Of a stretch of 64,000 nucleotides of DNA, positions 54,122-63,191 are shown in pieces; within the stretch, counting starts at the first letter, position 1, and the number at the start of each line of letters is the position of its first letter. The stretch is from Rhizobium leguminosarum bv. trifolii WSM2297 (lineage in GTDB: Bacteria > Pseudomonadota > Alphaproteobacteria > Rhizobiales > Rhizobiaceae). Under the pieces are notes generated by a model. That model did no database searches. It was not told the origin of the DNA and saw only the letters and a list, made by a program, of their open reading frames with translations. The stretch lies in NCBI RefSeq assembly GCF_000271845.1, contig NZ_JH719393.1, positions 1,456,442-1,520,441 on the forward strand, in the 5' to 3' direction. Made by a program: the position numbers and the translations under genes.

Positions 54122-54450
54122 AGAAATTGCTGTTGGATTGGCTTCTCAAGGGGACAGGCTGCGGAGCGGCCGCTCTGCGTGAAATCGAAGCGCATTGCGG
54201 AGGGAGGATCGAAATAGCAACAACAGGATCATTGGTTCGATTCCCTCCAACAGCACGAAACGGCGGGGCCACGTCGGACTCGTACCGAGTGCTGCGAGTC
54301 TTTCTCGCAACACCTGAGCGGGAACTTTGATCTTGCACGGATTTGGTTGGATTAGAGCGTTTCAGTTGCGGTATCCGTAGGACTGCAAAGCGATTTGCAT
54401 GAGCGGGACAGCGAGAGAAGCACGTCCACATCTCCTAAAGCAGGACCTTG
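54122..54450. other. Spacer without a supported gene
   Basis: About 330 bp. Contains AGAGCGTTTCAGTTG at 54355, a fragment resembling other rhizobial interspersed repeats, and a tRNA-like TTGGTTCGATTCCCTCCA string at 54234 that does not form a tRNA. No gene recognised. Confidence 0.4.
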
Positions 54451-54687
54451 ATGAACGCGGATATGATAGCCGCCTGGGCGGTGGAAAACGGATTCCTTGC
54501 GATCGATTCCAGGAATTATCGTCGCCATGACAATGAAGGCGTGATCACGATCGAGATAAAGAGGATGTCATTTCTCCTCATCGATGAGAGGCAAGGATTG
54601 CGACCGCGCCTCATATCGCGGTTGTTCAAAGACATACCCCTTACGAGCGGAAGCGGCCGCTTTCAGGTTCCTCTTCTTGACCGCTAA
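54451..54687 (+). CDS. Small hypothetical protein
   Basis: 78-aa protein, no assignable domain: MNADMIAAWAVENGF, then a basic strand-rich middle (GVITIEIKRMSFLLIDERQGLRPRLISRL). Third-codon GC is lower than in flanking genes. The start ATG 54451 follows a TTG and has only weak AGGACC upstream. Reading without frame breaks and with a plausible protein composition is the main support. Confidence 0.45.
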   Translation: MNADMIAAWAVENGFLAIDSRNYRRHDNEGVITIEIKRMSFLLIDERQGLRPRLISRLFKDIPLTSGSGRFQVPLLDR

Positions 54688-54789
54688 TACGATCACTGAA
54701 TCCTGACGCGGTGATCCCGCCGAGCCAATTCATCAAGGCGGGGGATCGTGGCCCGCGCCGATGAGGCCCTGCTCAAACGCTCAAAACTT

Positions 54790-55812
54790 TCAATATTTCT
54801 TCTTGCGAACGATCTTGTTGCCACGGGGCCCGCTTAAGACCGGTGTTCGGTCGCGATTTTCTCGAAGGAGAGCCCGCCAACGTTCCAAGCGATCGGGGAC
54901 CAGGGCACCGCTTGAGACAGCGGCCTGAACCGCGCACCCGGGTTCGTGGGCATGTGTACAATCGCGAAACCGGCAAAGCGGCGCCAGTTCGGCTATTTCC
55001 GCAAAGAGAGTGTCTATACCGTTGGTGACATCACTTAGGTAGAGCGTTCTTATTCCCGGGGTATCTATGACCCAGCCGCCGCCTGAAATAGCATGCAGCG
55101 ATCGCGCCGTAGTAGTGTGTCGACCCTGCGCGTCGTATTCGCGGATAGTCCCGGTTTTCTGCTTTGTGTCAGATTCAGGCCCAGTCATGGTGTTTACCAG
55201 TGTCGATTTTCCGACACCGGAGGATCCCACCAGCGCAACCGTCTGGCCAACACCGCACCAGGGCCTCAACAGGGCAACGGCGTCCGCGGAGCGCCCGTTC
55301 ACGGCGATGACAGGCAAGTCACGCTGCAGAGTCTCGGCTTGCGCCTGGAACACGCCAGCATCGTCGGCGGTGTCAGCCTTCGTCAGTACGATCACCGGGT
55401 TGCTACCGGCTTGGTTGGCCATGATCAGGTAGCGTTCCAGCCGAGCAAGATTGAAATCTGCGTTGCACGAGGTCACAATGAGTAGGGAATCGACGTTGGC
55501 GGCAAGAAGTTGATGGCCACGTCCGCCTTCCGAGCGTCGTTGAAAGACGCTTTTTCGCTCGAGACGGCCGACAAGCATGTCGGTAAGCGGATCCACAAGA
55601 ACCCAGTCGCCCACCGCGTAGTCAGCACTGTTGGAGTTGGCTGGAAGCGTCAGTCCGACGGGCCCCGTGACATCGATCGCCTCGATGCGCGCCCGGTGAA
55701 CTGATGCGATCCGTCTGGGGACGAGGTGTGCTTCGCCGGTTTGGACCTGATCCGCGAAGAATTCAGACCACCCTAGCAGTTTCAGCGATGAAGAAAGGTT
55801 GGAACTGGTCAA
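54790..55812 (-). CDS. rsgA: Ribosome small subunit-dependent GTPase A
   Basis: 340-aa circularly permuted GTPase that helps 30S ribosomal subunit maturation. The order of G motifs is permuted: G4 LTKAD, then G1 VGSSGVGKST, then G3 DTPGIRTL. An N-terminal OB fold precedes, and the C-terminal zinc knuckle CRFRDCTHAHEPGC is complete. The start appears to be TTG; no better upstream ATG. Because rsgA is normally chromosomal, a copy here may be a second, plasmid-borne paralogue if the replicon inference is right. Confidence 0.92.
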   Translation of the reverse strand: MTSSNLSSSLKLLGWSEFFADQVQTGEAHLVPRRIASVHRARIEAIDVTGPVGLTLPANSNSADYAVGDWVLVDPLTDMLVGRLERKSVFQRRSEGGRGHQLLAANVDSLLIVTSCNADFNLARLERYLIMANQAGSNPVIVLTKADTADDAGVFQAQAETLQRDLPVIAVNGRSADAVALLRPWCGVGQTVALVGSSGVGKSTLVNTMTGPESDTKQKTGTIREYDAQGRHTTTARSLHAISGGGWVIDTPGIRTLYLSDVTNGIDTLFAEIAELAPLCRFRDCTHAHEPGCAVQAAVSSGALVPDRLERWRALLRENRDRTPVLSGPRGNKIVRKKKY

Positions 55813-55876
55813 TTTTCGTTCCGCATTCGGTTAGGCTGCCATAAAGGATTTTAGATCATTTTCCAGGGCTTCTCGC

Positions 55877-56053
55877 CTACCTGCGTGGATGATCGCGTTT
55901 TGGCAACGAGGTTGCGTAAGCCGCAGCCTCGCCGGAATAGGGGAAATCATCTCCGAGCTGACAATCGCCGTTGTAGACCTTGAAGACCGGCCCATCAACT
56001 TCAACAATCTTATAACCGTTCACGTATTCAATCTTCGGTGTTTTCCAACCCAT
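55877..56053 (-). CDS. Small conserved-looking protein of 58 residues
   Basis: A 58-codon gene too short for usual length cut-offs. It begins MGWKTPKIEYVNGYKIVEVD, continues GPVFKVYNGDCQLGDDFPYSGEA and ends PKRDHPRR. GGAGAG stands 7 nt before the ATG. Composition (aromatic, acidic, balanced) looks like a real soluble mini-protein rather than a random frame. Family unknown. It precedes the rsgA gene on the same strand by 64 bp and might be co-transcribed with it. Confidence 0.6.
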   Translation of the reverse strand: MGWKTPKIEYVNGYKIVEVDGPVFKVYNGDCQLGDDFPYSGEAAAYATSLPKRDHPRR

Positions 56054-56283
56054 CAAGCTCTCCAGTCTGGTCCGAGATTTCTGTACTCTGAAAATGATGC
56101 CCGACAGTTCATGCTCAGCGGCCAGTGATCTATCGGGTGTTTAGCCATGGGACTAGCATGCCGGCTGCGGGCAGAGCTAGAGCCCTTTGGGGTTACGGCT
56201 ATTCCAGCCGTCCTCGGCAAGACCAATCTTTTCCGCTGTGGAGGCGATCCGAAAAGGTGCCCGAGGCGGACTTGTCGTGTCCA

Positions 56284-56562
56284 TCATTGTGCTCCAAGTG
56301 CGTTGAACCGAGCACGTAATTCTGCATTCTCTTCTTCCAGTTGCGTCAACCGGTCACGCAAGAGTGTTACCGCCGTCTCGATTTCCGGTTCGGTGTAGCA
56401 AGGCGTGATATGCTGCGGGCAATTCCAATCGAAGGCCTCCAGTCTGAGCCGCAAAATCCGCTCCGCCTTTGCTCGATAGCTGGCGTCGAAAACTATGTCC
56501 CGATTGAGCGTCTCGCTTCTCGTCGCGCTCGCCGCAGAACTCAAGCTCTCACCAAATCGCAC
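56284..56562 (-). pseudogene. C-terminal fragment of a pyridoxamine 5'-phosphate oxidase-family gene
   Basis: 92 codons reading FGESLSSAAS-type then NRDIVFDASYRAKAERILRLRLEAFDWNCPQHITP. The AFDWNCPQHITP block and following heptad-like end (LRDRLTQLEEENAELRARF) are the normal C-terminus of flavin-binding pyridoxamine-oxidase-like proteins of over 200 aa. The FMN-binding N-terminal two thirds are missing, replaced from about 56565 by another gene's tail. Confidence 0.8.
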
Positions 56563-56576
56563 TGCGCGACGCCTTA

Positions 56577-56744
56577 GCGTCCGGTACTTTTGTGGAAAAG
56601 GTCCGGGAGGATTTCATCGGCGGCGTTCGAAGCGGCGTCAATGGTACGCCGACGTTCTTCATCAACGGGGCGCGGCACGACGGCCCCTACGGCGGCGGCG
56701 CACTTTTATCGGCGATTAATGAGGCAATCCTCGCCGCCGCTTGA
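56577..56744 (+). pseudogene. C-terminal fragment of a DsbA-family gene
   Basis: 55 codons: GTFVEKVREDFIGGVRSGVNG, then TPTFFINGARHDGPYGGG and ending ALLSAINEAILAAA-stop. The GVNGTPTFFING block with its cis-Pro is the C-terminal half of thioredoxin-fold DsbA/FrnE-type proteins. The CxxC active site and N-terminal half are absent. It lies head-to-head against the oxidase fragment. Confidence 0.8.
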
Positions 56745-56899
56745 GCGATGCTCGTCGGCTGAGGACGGCGGTCGTCGATGCCTTATCGCTCTAATTGGCA
56801 TCGCAATCAGATGCCCATCGCAAGGAACCATTCACATGATGTTAGCTGCCAGATTGTCCCAGCAGACTGTCACCTGACCACCGGTGCCGGGCGCCGAAT

Positions 56900-57253
56900 T
56901 CATTCTGCTTCCTCTCCCAGTATGGTCACAGGCCGATCCCATTGGATGAGGACGACACAACCGGTGTCGCTCCAGACCGAGTGTTCGGTGCCAGATGCGT
57001 TGACCACATAACTGCCGCGGCCGTAGTCGCCCGTTTCGTCGGATTGAACGCCATCAAGGACGAGAATGGTCTCCAGCCCCTCATGCCGATGGCGGGGGAC
57101 GCCGGCGCCGGCTTCGTATTTCAAGAGCGCGACGCCCGGCTGATCGCCCTCAAACGGTCGGATCCAGTGGATCGTCACCTGATCGCGGAAGGGGCCGAAC
57201 TCCAGATCCCTCCAGCCACCCGAGGTCAGCAGTTCACGGGTGGTTTCAGGCAT
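56900..57253 (-). CDS. ChrR-like cupin protein at the end of the ring-amide operon
   Basis: 117-aa cupin. The metal-binding signature VPRHRHEGLETILVLDGVQSDETGDYGRGSYVVNASGTEHSV has three His and a Glu. The start MPETTREL overlaps the upstream hydrolase stop by eight bases, so it is translationally coupled and belongs to the operon. ChrR-type cupins act as sensors or dioxygenase-like proteins. Its role here is unknown. Confidence 0.82.
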   Translation of the reverse strand: MPETTRELLTSGGWRDLEFGPFRDQVTIHWIRPFEGDQPGVALLKYEAGAGVPRHRHEGLETILVLDGVQSDETGDYGRGSYVVNASGTEHSVWSDTGCVVLIQWDRPVTILGEEAE

Positions 57254-57914
57254 GGGCGATGCTTTCCAGGATGTCGTCGACATGGGCCGTCCAGCCGACG
57301 ATCGCCCCCTGGGCGCGGATCATGGCGATTGCTGCGGCCTTGAACTCCGGAAAATAGCTTTCCGTCGCCTCCTCGGCGAGCAGGCATTCGTAACCGCGGT
57401 CGTTGGCCTCACGCATGGTTGTCTGCACGCAGACCTCGGTCGTGACGCCGGCAAAGACGAGCTGCGTGATGCCTTTCTGCTGCAGGATCGCATCGAGCTC
57501 GGTCGCGTAGAAGCCGCCCTTGCCGGGTTTTTCTATGACCGTTTCGCCTTTGATCGGAGCAAGCTCCGGCAAAATCCCGGTGCCGGGCTCGCCGGAGATG
57601 AGGATACGGCCCATGGGGCCTTTGTCGCCGATGCGAAGCGCGGGATTGCCACGGTTGCGTTTCGCCGACGGCAGATCCGAAAGATCGGGCCTGTGGCATT
57701 CCATCGTGTGGATGACCGGCAGCCCGGCATAACGGAAGCCCTGGATGAGCCGTTTGACGTCAGGCACAATCCGGGTGATTCGGCTGACGTCGTTGCCGAG
57801 ACTGGCGCCAAAGCCGCCGGGCTCGGCAAAATCACGCTGCATGTCGATGACGATAAGCGCGAGCTGATCGTGCTTCACCGCAAAGGCGAAGGGTTCGGCT
57901 TTGATCTTCACCAT
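57246..57914 (-). CDS. Isochorismatase-like cysteine hydrolase (second copy)
   Basis: 222-aa cysteine hydrolase. The triad is Asp24 (VIDMQRDF), Lys129 (IEKPGKGGF) and Cys162 (TTEVCVQTT), preceded by the cis-peptide VTT. It is related to the BiuH at 60521-61222 but clearly different in the N-terminal part and substrate loop (HRPDLSDLPSAKRNRG). Possible substrates are carbamoyl or ureido amides such as biuret, ureidoacrylate or a carbamoylated product of ring opening. It starts with a one-base overlap (TGATG) with the ATPase gene. Confidence 0.85.
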   Translation of the reverse strand: MVKIKAEPFAFAVKHDQLALIVIDMQRDFAEPGGFGASLGNDVSRITRIVPDVKRLIQGFRYAGLPVIHTMECHRPDLSDLPSAKRNRGNPALRIGDKGPMGRILISGEPGTGILPELAPIKGETVIEKPGKGGFYATELDAILQQKGITQLVFAGVTTEVCVQTTMREANDRGYECLLAEEATESYFPEFKAAAIAMIRAQGAIVGWTAHVDDILESIAHA

Positions 57915-59464
57915 CAGTGATGCCCTGCCATATGCGCGCCGATCACGCCGATATCGGCCGACCGTGCCGGTGTCTCGTAAACCAGCTTGCCTTCGGAAAT
58001 GACGATGATCCGGTCGGACATTTCGAGCAACTCGTCCAGGTCCTCCGACAGCAGCAGCACGGCGGTGCCGGCATTGCGGGCGCGCATGATGCGGGCGCGA
58101 ATTTCGGCGACGGCGGAGAAATCAAGGCCGAAGCAGGGATTGGAGACGATCAGCAGATCGACTTCTCCCGTCAGTTCACGGGCGAGCACGGCGCGCTGGA
58201 CGTTGCCGCCTGATAGCGCCGCTATCGGCGAGGACGAAGACGCGGTCTTCACCTTGAAATCGGAGATCAGCGAGGTGGCGCTCTTCTTCATCCGGCCTTT
58301 GTTGAGCCAGATCGCATCCTTGCCATCCTCCTTCAGGTCGAAGGTGCGGAAGGCGAGATTCTCGCTGACGGTCATGCGCGGGGCGCAGGCATTCTGCAGC
58401 GGTTCCTCCGGAATGAAGCGGACATTGTTCCGGCGCGTTTCCGGCCGCGTGGCGCCATAGGCTTCGCCGTTCACGCTCACCATGCCCGTGACGGCGGGGC
58501 GCTGGCCGGCGAGGATTTCGGTCAGTTCCTTCTGGCCGTTTCCCGAAATGCCGGCAATGCCGACGATCTCGCCGGAGCGGACCGTCAGATTGTCGATCTC
58601 GATGGTCTTGAGGCCGGATCGATCCGGCGCCTTGACGCGCTCGACCTTCAGCACCGGTTTGGCCGTATCGCCGACCGCTACGCGGGTGTCGAGTTCGGCA
58701 AGCTTGACGTCGCCGATCATCATGGCTGCCATATCCGATGTCGAGAGGTCGCCGACCCTGCCGGACCCGACAAGCTTGCCGCGGCGCAGGATCGACACTG
58801 CGTCGGCGAATTTCGTCACCTCGTGAAATTTATGGCTGATCATTAGCACCGTCAGTTCGCCGCGTTCGGTCATGGCGCGAACCAGGCCGAGCATTTCATC
58901 GGCCTCGGCAGGCGTGAGCACCGACGTCGGCTCGTCGAGCACGAGGAAGCTGCGGCCGAGGTAGAGCTGTTTGACGATCTCCAGCTTCTGCTTTTCGCCG
59001 GCGGCAAGCTCGCTCACCGGCCGGTCGAGCGGAATCTGAAAGGGCATACGCTCCATGAAGGCCGCGAGGTCCTTGCGCTCCTTTGCCCAGTTGATGATGG
59101 CGGGCACTTCGGTGCGGCTGATGACAAGGTTTTCGGCGCCGGTCAGCGAAGGCACAAGGGTGAAATGCTGATAGACCATGCCGAGGCCATAGGTCGCCGC
59201 ATCCTTCGGCGAGGCGACGGCGACTTCGCGGCCGTCGACCGAGAGCGAGCCAAAGGTCTGGTGATAGAAGCCCATGATGCATTTGACGAGGGTCGACTTG
59301 CCGGCGCCATTTTCGCCGAGAAGCGCATGGAAGGTGCCGGCCGGAATGTTGATCGAGACGTGGTCGAGCGCGGTGAAGCTGCCGAAACGCATGGTCATAT
59401 CGAGCGTCTCGATGCCGACGGCCTTGCCAGCTTGCGGGAGAGGCGTATCGCGGACGGTGCTCAC
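57914..59464 (-). CDS. Nucleoside-type ABC transporter ATP-binding protein (double domain)
   Basis: 516-aa ATPase with two nucleotide-binding domains, of the YufO/BmpB/RbsA type. Domain 1 has GENGAGKST, the signature replaced by LAAGEKQKLEIVKQ, and LVLDEPTSVL. Domain 2 has GISGNGQKE (degenerate Walker A), LSGGNVQRAVLAREL and LIVSNPCFGLD. The GTG at 59464 has AAGGAG at 7 nt and lies 1 bp after the cyanuric acid hydrolase stop. With the two permeases at 62265-64000 it makes an importer probably for purine-, pyrimidine- or triazine-like rings. Binding protein would be outside. Confidence 0.9.
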   Translation of the reverse strand: MSTVRDTPLPQAGKAVGIETLDMTMRFGSFTALDHVSINIPAGTFHALLGENGAGKSTLVKCIMGFYHQTFGSLSVDGREVAVASPKDAATYGLGMVYQHFTLVPSLTGAENLVISRTEVPAIINWAKERKDLAAFMERMPFQIPLDRPVSELAAGEKQKLEIVKQLYLGRSFLVLDEPTSVLTPAEADEMLGLVRAMTERGELTVLMISHKFHEVTKFADAVSILRRGKLVGSGRVGDLSTSDMAAMMIGDVKLAELDTRVAVGDTAKPVLKVERVKAPDRSGLKTIEIDNLTVRSGEIVGIAGISGNGQKELTEILAGQRPAVTGMVSVNGEAYGATRPETRRNNVRFIPEEPLQNACAPRMTVSENLAFRTFDLKEDGKDAIWLNKGRMKKSATSLISDFKVKTASSSSPIAALSGGNVQRAVLARELTGEVDLLIVSNPCFGLDFSAVAEIRARIMRARNAGTAVLLLSEDLDELLEMSDRIIVISEGKLVYETPARSADIGVIGAHMAGHH

Positions 59465-59465
59465 T

Positions 59466-60521
59466 TCATTGCTCCTTTTCGACGATGATGGCGACAGGAC
59501 CGCCGCCGGGCGGCCCCTGGTGTTCGGCGCCGCCGGACACATAGAGATCGGTAATGCCGAAGATGCCCGCGAGAACGCCGCCGACGAAGGCACGGGCATG
59601 GCGGGTGCCGGCGATATCGGAGTCGTCGAGCATCGTGTGACGCCGGCCGCCGACCCTGCCGGACGGGTCCGGCTCGGCCTTGGCGAGAACCGCCGCCAGC
59701 CGGCTGTTTTCCGGCAGGCGTTCGCGGGCTTTCGTGACGGAGAGCGCGTCGATCGCATCCCGCATGACGGCGTGGTCGATCGACAACGGACCGGACCATT
59801 TTGCGCTCATGCCGAGGACGATGATCTCGTGATCGGTGAGTTCGACGCCGGCTGATGTCGAGGCGCAGCGGGAAAAGAGATCGAAACGTGTGCAGATGTC
59901 GGCATCGCCGATCGATGCCGCATCGACCTCGCCGAGTGCTACGGCGACGCCGAGAGCCGAAGCACCGCGCGAGAGGCCCATGGATTTCAGCGTGTCGCGG
60001 GTTGCGACCGTCCTGCCTGCGCCCTCGGCCTCGGCAATCCGGCGCGAGGTGAGCAGCGGGCACTTGATCTGCACGAAATGGACATCGGCGGGATCATCGA
60101 TGCCGGCATCCTTCATCGCGGACCTCACGCCTTCGGCAACGAGCAGGATCTGTTCCCGCCGCCCGAGATGTTCAAAGGGCAGCGCGGGGGTACGCGACAC
60201 ACCAATGGCCAGCGCCCGTTCGCCCGGGACCTCTACGGTTTCACGCGCAAAAACCGTCCAATGCGGCGAGAGCGCACCTTCGGTGCCGCCGGACATGACG
60301 ATCGAGACACCGTCGACGCCATGCCTGCCGAACAATGTCTCGAAGCTGCGCGTGGCATATCCGCGAGTAAAATCATTGACGCAGCCGTTGCCTTCCGTCT
60401 TGCCGAGAACGGCGACGACATTGTTGGCCGGAAGGCCGCCGGCAAAGAGCGCCTCGACGCCGGCGACGTCATCGGGGCCGTCGGCCGGCACGCGAAAGAC
60501 ATGGGCACGCAATGACGGCAT
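59466..60521 (-). CDS. Cyanuric acid hydrolase / barbiturase (ring-opening amidohydrolase)
   Basis: 351-aa toblerone-fold amidohydrolase, opening cyclic ureides. Three repeats each bring a Lys and Ser: Lys41 (LGKTEGNG) with Ser77 (VMSGGTEG); Lys153 (IKCPLLT) with Ser221/223 (CASTSAGVE); Lys281 (AKAEPDP) with Ser329 (VSGGAEHQGPPGGGP). The GPPGGGP end is the structural metal loop. Cyanuric acid is favoured because biuret, the product after decarboxylation, is the substrate of the gene directly upstream. Barbiturate is the alternative. It overlaps biuH by one base (TGATG). Confidence 0.88.
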   Translation of the reverse strand: MPSLRAHVFRVPADGPDDVAGVEALFAGGLPANNVVAVLGKTEGNGCVNDFTRGYATRSFETLFGRHGVDGVSIVMSGGTEGALSPHWTVFARETVEVPGERALAIGVSRTPALPFEHLGRREQILLVAEGVRSAMKDAGIDDPADVHFVQIKCPLLTSRRIAEAEGAGRTVATRDTLKSMGLSRGASALGVAVALGEVDAASIGDADICTRFDLFSRCASTSAGVELTDHEIIVLGMSAKWSGPLSIDHAVMRDAIDALSVTKARERLPENSRLAAVLAKAEPDPSGRVGGRRHTMLDDSDIAGTRHARAFVGGVLAGIFGITDLYVSGGAEHQGPPGGGPVAIIVEKEQ

Positions 60522-61222
60522 CAGGGCAGCGCCTCGACCAGGGCCGCGGAATTGGAGACCGAGCCGAATACCCCGCCCTGCATCTTGACCATCTTGATGG
60601 CGGCGAGGTGATTGCCATAGTCGGTGGCGCCGCAGCAATCCTCGAGCAGCAGGCATTCGAAGCCGCGGTCGTTCGCCTCGCGCATGGTGGTGGAGACGCA
60701 GACATCGGTGGTGATACCGGTCAGGATGATGTTTTCGATGCGCTTCTGGCTGAGGATCAATTCCAGATCGGTGGCGCAGAAGGAGCCCTTGCCCGGTTTG
60801 TCGATGATCACCTCGCCCTCGATCGGGTAGAGCTCCGGGATGATGTCCCAGCCGGGCTCGCCACGGGTCAGGATGCGGCCGCAGGGACCGGGATCGCCGA
60901 TGCCGGCGCCGATGCGCTGCGAGCGCCAGCGCTTGTTGGCCGGCAGGTCGGCGAGATCGGGGCGATGGCCTTCGCGCGTGTGGATGATGTGATAGCCCTT
61001 GGCGCGCATCATGGTCAGTACCTTCTTGATCGGCTCGATCGGCGCCTGGACCAGCGACAGGTCGTAGCCCATGTGATCGACATAGCCGCCCTTGCCGCAG
61101 AAATCCGTCTGCATGTCGATGATGATCAGCGCTGTATTCTCCGGCCTCAGATCGCCGTTATAGGGCCAGGGATAGGGGTCGGCGTTGATATAGTGCCCTT
61201 TGGTCTCGACCATCGCGTCCAT
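60521..61222 (-). CDS. biuH: Biuret amidohydrolase
   Basis: 233-aa isochorismatase-fold cysteine hydrolase that converts biuret to allophanate and ammonia. Numbered from MDAMVET, the triad is Asp36 (IIIDMQTDF), Lys142 (IDKPGKGSF) and Cys175 (TTDVCVSTT). These are the same positions as in the characterised R. leguminosarum BiuH. A cis-peptide precedes the Cys. The start at 61222 avoids 14 upstream codons lacking support and sits 10 bp after the formamidase stop. Strong identification. Confidence 0.93.
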   Translation of the reverse strand: MDAMVETKGHYINADPYPWPYNGDLRPENTALIIIDMQTDFCGKGGYVDHMGYDLSLVQAPIEPIKKVLTMMRAKGYHIIHTREGHRPDLADLPANKRWRSQRIGAGIGDPGPCGRILTRGEPGWDIIPELYPIEGEVIIDKPGKGSFCATDLELILSQKRIENIILTGITTDVCVSTTMREANDRGFECLLLEDCCGATDYGNHLAAIKMVKMQGGVFGSVSNSAALVEALP

Positions 61223-61232
61223 CCTGTCTCTC

Positions 61233-62249
61233 CTATTCGCCAGCAAGTTTGAATGTCTCGCCATAGCGGCGCACCGGCCTGTCGAAGCCGCAGGACGTGC
61301 CGTCCGTCACCTTGACCTCGTCTTCCCAGGGCAGGCGATATCGCCCGGCGACGAGGTCGTGCATGTAGGTGTAGGGCGCGTCGCCGGCGCCGCCGGAAAC
61401 GGCGACGTAGCCGCGATGGCCAAACTGATAGATGTTGTTCTCGACGCCCCATCCGCGGCGCGCCTCGCGCGCGAGGTCGGGTCGAACCTCGGCGGTAATG
61501 ATCTCGTTGATGCGGCCCGATGTGCCATGGGCGATGATCGTGCCGTCGAAGTTGCAGATCATGCCTTCGCCCATGCTGTCGAAAGTGCCGTCCGTGCCGC
61601 ACATGCAGACGCTGGCGGTGACCATAAGATTGCAGAAGGCGTTCGACTGGTTGGTGAACTTCCAGCTCTCGCGGATCGGCGCGGTATAACCGGCGGTGCG
61701 GATCATGATTTCGGCACCCTTATAGGCGCACTCGCGCGCCATCTCGGGGAACATGCCGTCATGGCAGATGATCAGCGCCAGCTTGGCGCCCTTCGGACCA
61801 TCGATAACAGGGATGCCGAGATTACCGGGCTCCCAGGGCTCGACCGGCACCCAGGGGTGCATCTTGCGGTAATAGAGCTTCAACTCGCCGGTATCGTCGA
61901 TGACGATGCCGGAATTATAGGGCATGCCGCCGGGATTGAGCTCCATGATCGAGAAGCAGCCCCAGATGCGGTTGTCGCGGCAGGCCTTCTTGAAGGCCGC
62001 GACCTCCGGGCCGTCGAGCGTGCACATGATTTCGGGATTGATGTCCATCGACAGGCCGTGCAGGGCATATTCCGGGAAGACAACCAGATCCATGCCCGGC
62101 TGGTTGCGCCGCGCTTTGCCGACCAGATCGACGATCACCTGGGTCTGCCTGTTGAGATCAGCTTTGGTGACGGTATTCGGCAATTGCAGCTGGACGAGGC
62201 CGATGCCGACACCATGCTCCGATTTGTTCAATCCGCCGAGGCCGTTCAT
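61233..62249 (-). CDS. amiF: Nitrilase-superfamily formamidase (AmiF type)
   Basis: 338-aa amidase giving formate and ammonia from formamide. The triad is Glu60 ([10 protein letters not shown]), Lys129 (YYRKMHPW) and Cys162 ([10 protein letters not shown]). The start [10 protein letters not shown] and the segments [15 protein letters not shown] and [13 protein letters not shown] match AmiF rather than the broader aliphatic amidase AmiE. It is placed between the permease (15-bp gap) and biuH genes. Its link to the triazine pathway is not established; possibly a general nitrogen-release function of the operon. Confidence 0.9.
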   Translation of the reverse strand: MNGLGGLNKSEHGVGIGLVQLQLPNTVTKADLNRQTQVIVDLVGKARRNQPGMDLVVFPEYALHGLSMDINPEIMCTLDGPEVAAFKKACRDNRIWGCFSIMELNPGGMPYNSGIVIDDTGELKLYYRKMHPWVPVEPWEPGNLGIPVIDGPKGAKLALIICHDGMFPEMARECAYKGAEIMIRTAGYTAPIRESWKFTNQSNAFCNLMVTASVCMCGTDGTFDSMGEGMICNFDGTIIAHGTSGRINEIITAEVRPDLAREARRGWGVENNIYQFGHRGYVAVSGGAGDAPYTYMHDLVAGRYRLPWEDEVKVTDGTSCGFDRPVRRYGETFKLAGE

Positions 62250-62264
62250 GGCGTCTTTCCTTAT

Positions 62265-63191
62265 TTATTTCGTCAGCGACAGCGCGCCCGGCGCGCCTGA
62301 CAGCGAGCGGGTGGGCGAGGAGGTGGCGATCATGATCACGAGGGTGAGCACGTAAGGTGCGGCGTAGAAGAGGTAATAACCTTGGGTGACGCCGACCGAT
62401 TGCAGTGCAGGACCAAGCGCACCGGCGCCGCCGAAAAGCAGGGCGGCGAGGAAGCAGCCGATCGGGTTCCAGCGAGCGAAGATGACGAGCGCCACGGCCA
62501 TCAAGCCCTGGCCGGAGGAGATGCCCTCATTCCAGGAGCCGGGATAGTAGAGCGACAGATAAGCGCCGCCGATCGCCGCCAGCGAACCACCGACGGCGGT
62601 TGCGAGAAGGCGGACGAGATCCGGATCGATGCCCATGGCGCGCGCCGCATCGGTGCTGTCGCCGACAACGCGCAGGATCAGGCCGATGCGGGTGTTCTTG
62701 AAGGCCCAGCGAAGCACGAAGGCAAGCACCGCGCCGATCACGAAGAGCACGTTGATGTTCAGGGCCGCCTGGATCTGCGGCATATCAGACCAGAAGCCGA
62801 GCGGGATCGCCGGCAGATGCGGTGCGGCCGGCTGGATGAAGGACTTCCCGAGAAAGAAGGCAAGGCCGAGGCCGAACTGCATCATGGCGATGCCGATGGC
62901 GATGTCGTTGACCTTCGGCCATTTGCAGATCCAGCCGTGGACAAGGCCGAAGACCGCGCCCGTCGCCATGGCGGCAAGGACCCCAAGCCAGGGCGAATTG
63001 CTCATCACGGCGACCGCATAGGCTGTCATGGCGCCGAAGACCAATGTGCCTTCGAGGCCGAGATTGATGCGCCCGGAGCGCTCGGTGATCGTCTCGCCGA
63101 GGCTGACGAAGATAAAGGGTGTCGAAACGCGGATGGCGCCTGCAAGGATGGCGAGGGGCACGCCCCAGAGGCCGATACCTGTCTCTTCCAT
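62265..63191 (-). CDS. ABC transporter permease (BmpC/YufQ type)
   Basis: 308-aa inner-membrane permease (BPD_transp_2) with about eight helices. The conserved beginning TPFIFVSLGETITERSGRINLGLEGTLVFGAMTAY is typical of nucleoside/branched-type importers. Starts at 63191, overlapping the other permease by one base (TGATG); in-frame sequence upstream belongs to another gene. Confidence 0.9.
   Translation of the reverse strand: MEETGIGLWGVPLAILAGAIRVSTPFIFVSLGETITERSGRINLGLEGTLVFGAMTAYAVAVMSNSPWLGVLAAMATGAVFGLVHGWICKWPKVNDIAIGIAMMQFGLGLAFFLGKSFIQPAAPHLPAIPLGFWSDMPQIQAALNINVLFVIGAVLAFVLRWAFKNTRIGLILRVVGDSTDAARAMGIDPDLVRLLATAVGGSLAAIGGAYLSLYYPGSWNEGISSGQGLMAVALVIFARWNPIGCFLAALLFGGAGALGPALQSVGVTQGYYLFYAAPYVLTLVIMIATSSPTRSLSGAPGALSLTK

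Noticed and set aside
54195..54260. tRNA-like sequence with GGAGGGA...TCCCTCCA and GGTTCGATTCC
   Set aside because: The apparent acceptor stem overlaps the T-arm, there is no D-arm or anticodon arm, and the length is too short for a tRNA.
56146..56250. RAELEPFGVTAIPAVLGKTN, resembling an SDR C-terminal segment
   Set aside because: Only about 20 residues match and no catalytic motif is present; insufficient even for a pseudogene call.
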